This document shows, in pieces, positions 35,260-43,238 of a stretch of 64,000 nucleotides of DNA. The position numbers were made by a program, and so were the translations under genes. Source of the stretch: Acidimicrobiia bacterium (GTDB lineage Bacteria > Actinomycetota > Acidimicrobiia > Spongiisociales > ZC4RG35); the NCBI GenBank assembly GCA_013812505.1, contig JACCTH010000082.1:1-64000 (forward strand). The letters run 5' to 3'. Positions within the stretch are counted from its first letter, which is position 1. Every line of letters begins with the position of its first letter. Below the pieces are notes generated by a model, which saw only the letters and a program-made list of their open reading frames with translations, was not told the DNA's origin and did no database searches.

Positions 35260-36320
35260 GTCGGCGGCGATCACGTCTCCATAACGAGCTCGCCCTCCTG
35301 GCCGGTGAGCTCGAGACGCTCGCGCCAATCACCAGTGAGTCGCTGGAGATCGAAGCCATGAGGTTGGTCGCGTTGCAAACCCTGCGCGACTTTCTCCTGC
35401 CACGCCTCGCGCTATCGCAACCCCCGGTCTTGGTTGCGCTCGTCGGTTCGACCGGGGCAGGAAAATCGACTTTGCTCAACTCGATCGCGGGAGAGGTCAT
35501 CTCGCCGGTGGGTGCTCTGCGACCAACGACCAAGGTCAGCCGTTACTGGTCATCGAAAGACAACGCGCTGTCGTTAACCCCCAACAGCAACCATGTCGAG
35601 ATCGGCACGCACCCTCTCCTCCAGACGATGGTCTTGGTGGACACTCCCGATCTCGACTCCGACGTGGTCGAGCATCGCACTGAAGCGCTCGCTGTTGCCG
35701 ATCGGGCTGACGCGATCTTGTTCGTGACCACCGCCAATCGCTATGGCGACGCGATTGTCTGGACAACCCTGACCAGCCTGGCCGCCAACCGTCCGGTCGC
35801 CGTGGTTCTCAATCGGACACCAAGCCGAGCTACCGGCGCCCGCAACGACCTGCAGGCGAGGCTTCGCCGCGCAGGGCTCAGCGACGTTTCCTTGTTCACA
35901 ATCAGCGAACAACGAATTGAATCAGCTCGCCAACGGTTGTCGCCGCAAGCGTTGCAGCGAGTGTCGGCATATCTCCGCGGACTTTCACCCACGGCGGCGC
36001 GCCTCGAACGCGCGGCGGAGACCATCGTTGACGCCCTCACCGGTCTCCTCGATTGGCTTGGGGGTTGGAATCAGGAACAGACCGCGCGGGCAGCCGCGAT
36101 CGAGGCCAAGGCGCGGCGAGTTCAGGCCGAGGTCGATCAGTTTTCGCTGAAGCGGCGACGGTGGCGGCGTGACCGACCCCTTCCGCCTGAGATCGAGGCG
36201 CGGGTCGACAATTTGGCCGAGGAGAGGGTGAGCATCCGTCAGCCGGTGCCGTTGGATCGATTGCGTCATGGATGGCAAGTGCTGGTCGACGCCGACTTCG
36301 ACGGGACCTGGAGTGATTGA
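35256..36320 (+). CDS. dynamin/Era-like GTPase, first of a tandem pair
   Basis: The 354-residue protein has P-loop GSTGAGKST (about 67-75), switch-region PTT, G3 DTPD and a G4-like NRTP in place of NKxD. A helical C-terminal half follows, with a basic stretch LKRRRWRRDRP. GTG 35256 overlaps the nuclease stop by four bases. Similar YfjP- or dynamin-type GTPase pairs occur in actinobacteria, but their roles are unknown. The 34474-37922 genes appear to form one transcript. Confidence 0.8.
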   Translation: MSRRRSRLHNELALLAGELETLAPITSESLEIEAMRLVALQTLRDFLLPRLALSQPPVLVALVGSTGAGKSTLLNSIAGEVISPVGALRPTTKVSRYWSSKDNALSLTPNSNHVEIGTHPLLQTMVLVDTPDLDSDVVEHRTEALAVADRADAILFVTTANRYGDAIVWTTLTSLAANRPVAVVLNRTPSRATGARNDLQARLRRAGLSDVSLFTISEQRIESARQRLSPQALQRVSAYLRGLSPTAARLERAAETIVDALTGLLDWLGGWNQEQTARAAAIEAKARRVQAEVDQFSLKRRRWRRDRPLPPEIEARVDNLAEERVSIRQPVPLDRLRHGWQVLVDADFDGTWSD

Positions 36321-37392
36321 CCAGATCGGCTGGCTGGACCTGCTGGATCGGTTGTTGGCGAGCGCCAGCTCGCATCTGCCTGCTGATTCGCTCGCCCTCC
36401 TCCAGCATGCGGGTCGGAGAATGCGTCGGCGCCGCCACTTTGCGGGCTTCACCTCCCTGGTCGGCCTCGCCGGAGGTACCGGATCGGGCAAGTCGAGTCT
36501 CTTCAATGCGATCTCAGCAACGGAACTCGCCGAGCCTGGAGCCAAGCGACCAACCACCGCGAAACCGTTGGTGCTGGTCCCGTCGGATCAGGGGAGTCGG
36601 CTGGCCAACCTTTGGGTCGAGCTCGGCATCGCGCAGGTCGAAGCGGCCGCGGACGATCTCGACTTTGTCTTGATCGACCTGCCGGACGTCGATTCCTTGG
36701 ACCCATCCCACCGCCAGCAAGTGGATGAGCTGCTCTCCGACCTTGATCTCGTGGTGTGGGTGACGGACCCGGAGAAATACCGAGATCGGGTCTTGCACGA
36801 TCAGTTCCTGCGACCGCTGGCAGGCCACGCAGGACGATTCCTTTTCGTCCTCAACCAGATCGACCGACTGCGCCCTTCAGAGCTCGAAGAGGTCCTGATC
36901 GACTTGGAATCAGCCCTGCGCCAGGACGGCTTCGCTGATCCTTCGGTCTGGCCGGTCGCGGCCGACCCGCCGATCGGTCCCCCTCTGGGAATCGACGAGT
37001 TGCGCGCCGGCATTCGAGCTGCTTGCAGCGAACAAGGTGAGCGGCGGGTGCGCGTCGAGATCGCCCGGCTTCTCCGGTTGATCGATCGTGACCTTGCGCC
37101 AGTTGATTTCAACCGGCGATGGGAGAAAGTACGCAACGACGCCGCCGCGAGGTGGCCGCAGGGTCGCGACGAGATCCTCGAGTTCGTGGAGGTGCTCAGG
37201 GCCGATGCGCCCGAGGTATCGATCATCGAACCACTGGCCGTAATCGGAGTGGTAACCGCTTCTACGCCGGAGGAAATCGCCCGCTATCTCGATCAAACCT
37301 TGGGCCGGGCGCTACGCGAGATACTGCGACCACGCGCTCTGAGCAAAGCCATCGCGGCAGAGCTCCAGTTGGCGCTCGCGGAACCGAGTTAG
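36313..37392 (+). CDS. dynamin/Era-like GTPase, second of a tandem pair
   Basis: The 359-residue protein has P-loop GGTGSGKSS, PTT in switch I, G3 DLPDVDS and a good G4 NQID. The C-terminal part is mainly helical with two weak hydrophobic stretches (IIEPLAVIGVVTA). GTG 36313 is chosen because it gives an eight-base overlap with the first GTPase. It is diverged from its neighbour, so the pair probably forms a heteromer. Confidence 0.8.
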   Translation: MIDQIGWLDLLDRLLASASSHLPADSLALLQHAGRRMRRRRHFAGFTSLVGLAGGTGSGKSSLFNAISATELAEPGAKRPTTAKPLVLVPSDQGSRLANLWVELGIAQVEAAADDLDFVLIDLPDVDSLDPSHRQQVDELLSDLDLVVWVTDPEKYRDRVLHDQFLRPLAGHAGRFLFVLNQIDRLRPSELEEVLIDLESALRQDGFADPSVWPVAADPPIGPPLGIDELRAGIRAACSEQGERRVRVEIARLLRLIDRDLAPVDFNRRWEKVRNDAAARWPQGRDEILEFVEVLRADAPEVSIIEPLAVIGVVTASTPEEIARYLDQTLGRALREILRPRALSKAIAAELQLALAEPS

Positions 37393-37403
37393 CCTCGCTC
37401 AGC

Positions 37404-37922
37404 ATGAATCAATGGCTCGACGAGATCGTCGCCAGCGCCGTGATTGCTGCCGTCTTTCTCATCGGCTATCTACTTGTTGCCCGGCTCGGGTTCAGGTTCG
37501 TCAGACGCTACGGCGAGACCGGGAACAGGGCAGCAACGCTTTGGTCGATGCTGCGACGCGTGCTGGTAGTTGCGATTTGCATCGTGGCTCTCCTTACGAT
37601 TCTCTCCGGAGTCTGGGGCCTGCCGATCACTCCGCTGCTCGGCGTCGCCTCAGTCATTGGGGTGGCCCTGGGGTTCGGCGCCCAAAAGCTCGTGCAGGAC
37701 GTGATCGCCGGCTTCTTCATCCTGCTCGAAGATCAGTTTCGGATTGGAAGCTTGGTCTCGATCGCAGGGGTGACCGGTGAGGTGCAGGATGTCAGGCTGC
37801 GAGTCACCGTTCTCAGGGGTGGCGATGGCAGCATCCACTACGTGCCAAATGGCGAGGTGAAGGTCGCCACCAACCTCACCAACTCTCGGTTGGAACCACC
37901 AACTGAATCGCCTCGGCCGTAA
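37404..37922 (+). CDS. short MscS-family mechanosensitive channel
   Basis: The 172-residue protein has three membrane segments and then the MscS pore-lining and beta-domain signature, GVALGFGAQKLVQDVIAGFF followed by EDQFRIGSLVSI. It stops shortly after VPNGEVKVATNLT, where normal MscS continues with an alpha/beta vestibule of about 90 residues. The last 16 codons overlap the convergent kinase gene. TAGCCT ends eight bases before the ATG. It may be a minimal channel or a truncated gene. Confidence 0.8.
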   Translation: MNQWLDEIVASAVIAAVFLIGYLLVARLGFRFVRRYGETGNRAATLWSMLRRVLVVAICIVALLTILSGVWGLPITPLLGVASVIGVALGFGAQKLVQDVIAGFFILLEDQFRIGSLVSIAGVTGEVQDVRLRVTVLRGGDGSIHYVPNGEVKVATNLTNSRLEPPTESPRP

Positions 37923-38805
37923 AGCTCCCGTTTCCTTCTTTCCAGGTTCCCGTCAACTCGCCATCTGCCTGCCCTTCGGCGGGTGGGTCGGCCGCGATGG
38001 AAAACTGGTCGACTCCCTCCCAGACCGTAAGGCCGGGAATCGCCCCCAGGTTTCGACGGGCGAGGATCGAGGCGGTGATCCGTGGAAGCCGGCGCATCGG
38101 AAGGCCCTCGGCGATCAGCAACGTCATCGGAGCGGGAGGTTGAGTGGCGAGGGTCAGGGCGAGGCGTCCAAAGTAGGTGTAAAAGGGGTGAAACTGGACC
38201 AACACGGCCACCGCCTCGGCGGTTCGTCCATCCGCGGCGATGCGGATGTTCGGTTGCCGACCGCGGAATTCCCGAACCAGCGTGGTGACGGCACTGCGGG
38301 CGTAGTGGAGACCGCCAAACCAGTATTTTCGATACGGCTCACCTTCCGCTGCCTTGACCACTTCGGCATCGAATCCAAACCCTGCCGCAAAAAGCACATG
38401 ACGCCGCGATGGGCCGGCGTCGTTGATCCCTTCGATGCTCAGCACTGGGACTTGAACCCGGCGGTTGTCGCTTTGTAACAGGCGTGCAGCCGGGGCCGGT
38501 TTTCGAGGGATTCCGTAGAGGCGCGAATAGACATTGGTGGTTCCGGTGGGGATGACCGCAAGCGCGGTGTCCGTTCCGACGAGGGCTTGGCCGACGTGAT
38601 GGACGACCCCGTCGCCGCCCATCGCTGCCACGACATCGATTCCATCAGAAACTGCGTGCTCGGTGAGCTGGCGAGCGTGGAGGGGCGACTGCGGCCAGAC
38701 CGCTTCGACTTCGAACGTCCGAGAAAGGATGCGAGCGACCGTGCGATGGACGCCTCCGGTGAACTGGCTCGAAGCGGGGTTGGCAAGCAAAAGCAGACGT
38801 TGCAT
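37876..38805 (-). CDS. diacylglycerol/sphingosine kinase-family lipid kinase
   Basis: The 309-residue protein matches the DAGK/LCB5 family. LLLLANPASSQ comes near the start, and the glycine-rich nucleotide loop AAMGGDGVVHHV is followed by IPTGTTNVYSR. A C-terminal beta-sandwich ends with GELTGTWKE. It probably phosphorylates a lipid alcohol, possibly in phospholipid turnover. ATG 38805 is preferred to an in-frame TTG at 38817, since TACCCT lies only two bases before the TTG. Confidence 0.85.
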   Translation of the reverse strand: MQRLLLLANPASSQFTGGVHRTVARILSRTFEVEAVWPQSPLHARQLTEHAVSDGIDVVAAMGGDGVVHHVGQALVGTDTALAVIPTGTTNVYSRLYGIPRKPAPAARLLQSDNRRVQVPVLSIEGINDAGPSRRHVLFAAGFGFDAEVVKAAEGEPYRKYWFGGLHYARSAVTTLVREFRGRQPNIRIAADGRTAEAVAVLVQFHPFYTYFGRLALTLATQPPAPMTLLIAEGLPMRRLPRITASILARRNLGAIPGLTVWEGVDQFSIAADPPAEGQADGELTGTWKEGNGSFTAEAIQLVVPTESW

Positions 38806-38846
38806 GGATGTGGTCAAAGAGGGTAACGGACTAGGCTCCGCCGGGT

Positions 38847-39800
38847 TTGTCCGACCCGATTGTCCCTCTGTTTTCGCTGGTCAACGGGGAAGGCGCAGGA
38901 GCGCTCCTGGCAGCTGCGGCGGGGGACGTTGCCGGCGGCGCCAGCCCTCTGGGGTATTCCGCCCTCACCCAGCAAGCGACGGTGGTTTCCTACCACCTGT
39001 TGGTTAGAAACGGGATTTCGGGGCCTGATCTGGCGAATGAGTGGGCCGAGCTCGGTGCCGACGGCACCAATCCCACAGTGTTCAGGACCGCGAGCCCAGA
39101 GTTTGAAGAGTGGCTTGCCGGGGTCAACACGCCGACGCAACGAAGGGTGCGCCGTCCCGACTGCGAGCCTGCAGCTCGGGCTTTCCCGATCGGGATCTGG
39201 TTTCGCCGCGACCCTTCCAACCTTGTGACTGCCGCCCTCGAGGTTTCCCGACTGACTCACATGGATGCCACCACGGCGGTAGCGACTGCGGCCCTCGCCG
39301 GGGCAATGGCGGCGAGTGCTTTCGGCCAGACCGGCATGGATTTCTTGGCGGCAGTCAGGGAGATCGCCGAGGTTGCTTCCGCCCGCGTCGTCAATGAGAC
39401 AGAGGGCTTTGTCGATGCGGCGGCGCTCCCGGGATTTGTCGACCAACTGTCCGATCTCAAGGCCGCGGGAGGAGTGGAGGAGCTGGGGCCTCCGGGACCC
39501 AACTGGGTGAGTGCGGCGATTCGGTTAGCCGCCGACGCTAGCTCAGATCCGGCGGGCCAGATCAGTCGCGCCGTTCAGCTCGGTGGCAGTATGCTCGGGA
39601 CCATGGTCGGGGGATTGGTGGGCGCCCGCGCCGGGCTACGGGCCTGGCCATGGGCTGTGCCTAACTCAACCTGGTTTGCCGAGCTCGGGGTGCGGCTGGT
39701 CAGCGGCAAACGCGAGGTCTTGGATCTCCCCGTTCCCTATTACGTCGAGGAAACCCTCACCTACGGCATCGAGCGAGACCTTGGTCGCCCCTTTGGCTAG
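38847..39800 (+). CDS. ADP-ribosylglycohydrolase-fold protein with lost metal ligands
   Basis: The 317-residue protein follows the ADP-ribosylglycohydrolase (DraG) fold. AAAAGDVAGG replaces the usual GDALG, LTHMDATTAVATAALAGAM matches the conserved LTH..P helix, and a C-terminal GGSMLGTMVGGLVGARAG matches the last Gly/Ala-rich helix. The TDDT metal motif is replaced by LTQQAT, and the terminal GDTDT motif by LGGSM. A magnesium-dependent hydrolase activity is therefore doubtful. TAGGCT ends nine bases before the TTG start. Confidence 0.65.
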   Translation: MSDPIVPLFSLVNGEGAGALLAAAAGDVAGGASPLGYSALTQQATVVSYHLLVRNGISGPDLANEWAELGADGTNPTVFRTASPEFEEWLAGVNTPTQRRVRRPDCEPAARAFPIGIWFRRDPSNLVTAALEVSRLTHMDATTAVATAALAGAMAASAFGQTGMDFLAAVREIAEVASARVVNETEGFVDAAALPGFVDQLSDLKAAGGVEELGPPGPNWVSAAIRLAADASSDPAGQISRAVQLGGSMLGTMVGGLVGARAGLRAWPWAVPNSTWFAELGVRLVSGKREVLDLPVPYYVEETLTYGIERDLGRPFG

Positions 39801-39828
39801 TTGCGCCTCTGTCACAATTTGGTCTGAG

Positions 39829-39860
39829 TTGCGTTTCTAAGACAACATAGCTAATGTTGT
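39829..39860 (+). promoter_or_regulatory. satD promoter with palindromic operator
   Basis: TTGCGT (39829-39834), a 17-base spacer and TAATGT (39852-39857) form the promoter, and the GTG start follows six bases later. ACAACAT (39842-39848) and ATGTTGT (39854-39860) form a perfect 7-base inverted repeat over the -10 box. It is a likely operator for the HTH protein encoded directly downstream. Confidence 0.65.
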
Positions 39861-39863
39861 TCT

Positions 39864-40502
39864 GTGCAAGCAACTATACTGGGGACGCGGGCTGCCGTCA
39901 TTGGAGATCTGGTCAGTTCACGGACCGTTGGAGTCCGGAGCGAGGTTCAGGAGCAAATCGACGCTGCCCTCGGACGGGTGAATGCGCGTTTCGAACCCGA
40001 ACAACCCTTTCGGTTCACGGTTGGTGATGAGTTCCAAGGGTTGCTGGGCTCGGTCGAAGCCGCGGTGTTGGCCGCACTCTGGATCCGCCTGGAGACGACC
40101 GGCGTGATCGGAGTTCGCATGGGGATCGGTTGGGGAGAGCTTGAGATTCTCGATGCTGCTCGCAGCCCGATCCTCCAAGACGGCCCGTGTTGGTGGCGGG
40201 CACGAGAGGCGATCAAGATGGTGGCCAGCTGGGAGGATGCCAATCAGTCGCCCAACTCGACATCGACTTTGGTGGTGACGGGTGACGATCGCCAGGATTC
40301 GTTCAACGCCGGTCTCGTTCTCGGCGATTTCATCCTCGACGGTTTCGATCGGGCCGACGCCTTGATTGCAACGATGCTCCTCGACGGCTCGACTCAGGAG
40401 CAAGCTGCTGTTCGGCTGAAGGTCAACAAGAGCTCGGTCAGCCGGCGCATGCAAAGCCATGGCATCGCCGCGCTGCTCACCTCCATGCGGATGTTCTCGT
40501 GA
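39864..40502 (+). CDS. SatD-family protein with C-terminal helix-turn-helix
   Basis: The 212-residue protein begins AAVIGDLVSSR, as SatD proteins do. It has FRFTVGDEFQGLL and VRMGIGWGEL, which recall a degenerate nucleotide-cyclase-like fold. The last 50 residues form a helix-turn-helix (TQEQAAVRLKVNKSSVSRRM). It is co-translated with a small membrane protein, the standard partner arrangement. The function is unknown; autoregulation through the palindrome at 39842 is proposed. Confidence 0.75.
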   Translation: MQATILGTRAAVIGDLVSSRTVGVRSEVQEQIDAALGRVNARFEPEQPFRFTVGDEFQGLLGSVEAAVLAALWIRLETTGVIGVRMGIGWGELEILDAARSPILQDGPCWWRAREAIKMVASWEDANQSPNSTSTLVVTGDDRQDSFNAGLVLGDFILDGFDRADALIATMLLDGSTQEQAAVRLKVNKSSVSRRMQSHGIAALLTSMRMFS

Positions 40503-40840
40503 GAGGTGCTCTGATAGTTGCAGGTGGCGCCCTGCTGCTCACGTTTCCTTCCAACTACGCAGTCCGGTTCGTGCTTTCGCGCGCGCGTGGCGTACGCGTC
40601 CCGGCGGAGATCGGTGCCGGTCGTTGGATCGGAACCATGGAACGACTAACGATCTATCTGCTGGTGTTGAGTGGAGAAGCGGCTGCTGCGGGTTTAGTCG
40701 TGGCGGCGAAGAGCCTTCTCCGGTTTCCGGAGATCACGGGACCCGACAGCCGCTTGTCGCCGGAGTATGTCTTGGTTGGCTCACTCGCTTCGTGGCTTTG
40801 TGCATTTGCGATCGGAGCTGGCGTATCCCTTCTGATTTAA
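40499..40840 (+). CDS. small membrane partner of SatD (DUF3307-like end)
   Basis: The 113-residue protein has three hydrophobic segments. GRWIGTMERLTIYLLVLSG and GLVVAAKSLLRFPE resemble the C-terminal part of DUF3307 proteins that pair with SatD. The GTG start overlaps the satD stop by four bases. No catalytic motif is visible. Confidence 0.65.
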   Translation: MRGALIVAGGALLLTFPSNYAVRFVLSRARGVRVPAEIGAGRWIGTMERLTIYLLVLSGEAAAAGLVVAAKSLLRFPEITGPDSRLSPEYVLVGSLASWLCAFAIGAGVSLLI

Positions 40841-40950
40841 TCTGGCGTCCGATTGCCGAATTCCGGCAATGGGACGACGAATTTGCCCAGATGTGTGAAT
40901 GAGACGGCAAATTTGGTGAGCGGCTGCGACCTCCGTGGACGCTTGAAGCC
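40841..40950. other. convergent intergenic region with a palindrome
   Basis: ATTGCCG (40852-40858) and CGGCAAT (40864-40870) form a hairpin stem around AATTC. Two further related stretches (GACGACGAATTTGCC and GACGGCAAATTTGG) follow. It lies between the SatD operon and the convergent transporter gene and may act as a two-way terminator or be the remains of a small repeat. Confidence 0.4.
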
Positions 40951-42132
40951 TCAACGTCGAAGAACCCACCAACCGGCTAGAACGAAGCCGGCGAGTGCAG
41001 CCATCGCAACCATGCGGCCGAGGCCGAGCACGTCGACGATCAGCGCCCAGAGCAGCGGGCCGAGGATCGTGGCGAAGCGGCCCATGATGGCGTAGAGGCC
41101 GTAGAACTCCCCGACGCGATCTGGCGGGCTGAGCTCGAGCATCAGGACTCGGTCGCTGGCCCAGGTTGCTCCGAGGGCAACTCCGCCGACGACGCCGACG
41201 ATCCAGACTAGATCCGGCAGGTCGAAGACGGCGGCGAGGATGCCGGCGATGATCGCCGCGGCCCAAAGGAGGAGCACGAGCCGCAGGCTGCGGCGCGGGC
41301 CCCAGATCTCGGTTAAGCGTCCGCCCAGGAAGCCCCCGGCGATGGCTGCAGCGATGGCAATGGTGAGCAAAGTGTTGACCGCAGAAGTGCTCAGCCCGAG
41401 CTCGGTAATCACGAACAACGCCAAAAACCCGCCGATGAGAGTGTTGATTGCGTCGGTGTAGAGAAAGCGACCGATCAAGAACCGCACCATTCCCGGGACC
41501 GAGCGGGCTGCGCGCCAGGCCGCCAGCAGCCCGACCGGCCGCTCCACCCGGTTGACAGGCGGTGACTCCTTGACCCAAACAAAAATCGGTACGGCGAAGA
41601 GGACAAAGGCGCCTGCCAGAGAAACAAAGACCCCGCGGTAATCACCGTCGAGTACTTCGAGAACGAAGCGTCCCAGCCCTAGGCCGAGGAATGATCCGAG
41701 ATAGCCGATCCCAACCCCCATGCCGGAGATGCGCGCCCTCGTCTCGACGGTGCTCACCGACGGCAAGAGGGCGTCGTAGAGCGCTGATCCAAGGTTGAAA
41801 CCGATGAGCCCCACGGCGAGCAGGAGCAGTGAGCCGAACAGAGGGACCGAACCGAGGAGGGCCGTGGTGACGACGGCGACGCCAGTCGTGACTGCCAGCC
41901 AGGGAAGTCGACGCCCGCTTCGATCGGTGATGCCTCCGATCCAGGGAGCGAGGAAGATCACCGCGATCCCTGCCCCCGCCTCGGCCAGAGCAAGAGCTCC
42001 ATCGCGGCCGCCTGAGGCGTGGAGGAAAGCTGGGAAATAGAGACCGATGACCCCGAGGGCGAAAACGGTGTTGGCAAGGTCGTAGAGGACCCAGCCAGTT
42101 GTGGGCCGAGACTTCAGCTGCGACCGAATCAG
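40951..42132 (-). CDS. MFS transporter, UMF1/Atg22-like, with probable CTG start
   Basis: The 393-residue protein has about eleven to twelve membrane segments, and its N-terminus TGWVLYDLANTVFALGV is the hallmark of the UMF1 family. A GTG at 41961 would remove this first membrane region. Upstream of it the frame holds no ATG, GTG or TTG before a TGA. The CTG at 42132 overlaps the stop of the dehydrogenase gene as CTGA, exactly like the ATGA overlaps elsewhere in the window, and is taken as the start. The substrate is unknown. A second UMF1 gene lies at 46939-48276. Confidence 0.75.
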   Translation of the reverse strand: MIRSQLKSRPTTGWVLYDLANTVFALGVIGLYFPAFLHASGGRDGALALAEAGAGIAVIFLAPWIGGITDRSGRRLPWLAVTTGVAVVTTALLGSVPLFGSLLLLAVGLIGFNLGSALYDALLPSVSTVETRARISGMGVGIGYLGSFLGLGLGRFVLEVLDGDYRGVFVSLAGAFVLFAVPIFVWVKESPPVNRVERPVGLLAAWRAARSVPGMVRFLIGRFLYTDAINTLIGGFLALFVITELGLSTSAVNTLLTIAIAAAIAGGFLGGRLTEIWGPRRSLRLVLLLWAAAIIAGILAAVFDLPDLVWIVGVVGGVALGATWASDRVLMLELSPPDRVGEFYGLYAIMGRFATILGPLLWALIVDVLGLGRMVAMAALAGFVLAGWWVLRR

Positions 42133-43205
42133 AAAGTCACGGCCACCGACAGGAGCTCGTCATGTCCGAGCATGCCGGCGGCGGCTTGCAGCGCACGGTT
42201 GCTCTCGGTGAGGGGGAATTGATGGGAAACCAATTGGTCCATCGACGGGTCGGAAGCGATCTGAGCCGAAGCCCACCGATAACCGGCGCTGGTGGCCCCC
42301 AGCGCCCCCCGCAGTGTCAATTGCTTGGTCACCAACAGATCGGAGAAAAACTGGACCGGGCGATTGCCCTTCATCGATGCCAGCACCACCGTCCCTCCCG
42401 AGCGGACGAGATCGAGCGCAGTGAACATCGCCTCGGGATCATCGGAGGTCACGTCGACGACGATATCGGGACGGGTGCCGAGATGATCGGCGACGGCCGC
42501 GGGAACGTCCTCGGTGGTGGCGTCGATGATGAGATGAGCCCCGAGTTTCTGGGCAACCGCCAATCGGTCGTAGTCGGAGTCGAGACCGCTGACGCCGACC
42601 CAGGAGGCGCCGGCCGCGAGAGCGGCGATGACACAGGCGAGGCCGCGCGGTCCCGGGCCGAGCACCATCACGGTCTGGCCCTCAGCCAGCGCCGGCAACT
42701 CCACTGCCCAGGTGTACCCCGCGGCTAGCGGGTGAACAAAGGTGGCCAGCTCGGCCGAGATGTCGTCTGACACAGGATGAAGAACTGAGCTCGGATCGAG
42801 ATAGAGATATTCGGCGAGACCGCCCCATAGGCCGGGCGGTTCGGTGGAGGGAAGCCGGCCGTAGCTATTGACAGGAACTCGCTGCCTGCAACCGCCGATC
42901 CCATTCTGACAACGCCGGCACACGCCGCACCGAAGGTCGGGCTCCACCACCACTCGCGTCCCCACCTCGAAGGGAAGCGACTCGTCGGCCACTGCTACGC
43001 GGCCGACGACCTGGTGGCCCAGCACCAGCGGATAGAGGACGTCGTTGCGATCGCCTTTCCAAATCTGGACGTCGGCGCCGGAGATGCCGGTCGCCTCGAT
43101 GGCGAGCCATCCGCCGTTCGGCATGGTGCGGATCGGGAGACGATGGCAAGTCAACTGCCTGGGCTCAACCAACAACATCGCTTTGGCGAACGTTGGTGTA
43201 TCCAC
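42129..43205 (-). CDS. zinc-dependent medium-chain dehydrogenase
   Basis: The 358-residue protein matches zinc alcohol dehydrogenases. GISGADVQIWKG carries the proximal ligand region, LGHQVVGRV the His ligand, RCGVCRRCQNGIGGC the four structural-zinc Cys residues, and LGPGPRGLACVIAA the NAD(P) loop. The first ligand is Ala-Asp rather than the usual Cys-Gly or Cys-Asp (GISGAD where GICGTD is common), so the catalytic zinc site may be altered. TACACT ends nine bases before the GTG, suggesting a leaderless start. It is coupled to the downstream transporter. Confidence 0.85.
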   Translation of the reverse strand: MDTPTFAKAMLLVEPRQLTCHRLPIRTMPNGGWLAIEATGISGADVQIWKGDRNDVLYPLVLGHQVVGRVAVADESLPFEVGTRVVVEPDLRCGVCRRCQNGIGGCRQRVPVNSYGRLPSTEPPGLWGGLAEYLYLDPSSVLHPVSDDISAELATFVHPLAAGYTWAVELPALAEGQTVMVLGPGPRGLACVIAALAAGASWVGVSGLDSDYDRLAVAQKLGAHLIIDATTEDVPAAVADHLGTRPDIVVDVTSDDPEAMFTALDLVRSGGTVVLASMKGNRPVQFFSDLLVTKQLTLRGALGATSAGYRWASAQIASDPSMDQLVSHQFPLTESNRALQAAAGMLGHDELLSVAVTF

Positions 43206-43238
43206 TTCCCAGCGAGTGTATAGGTCGCTTCCCCGCGG

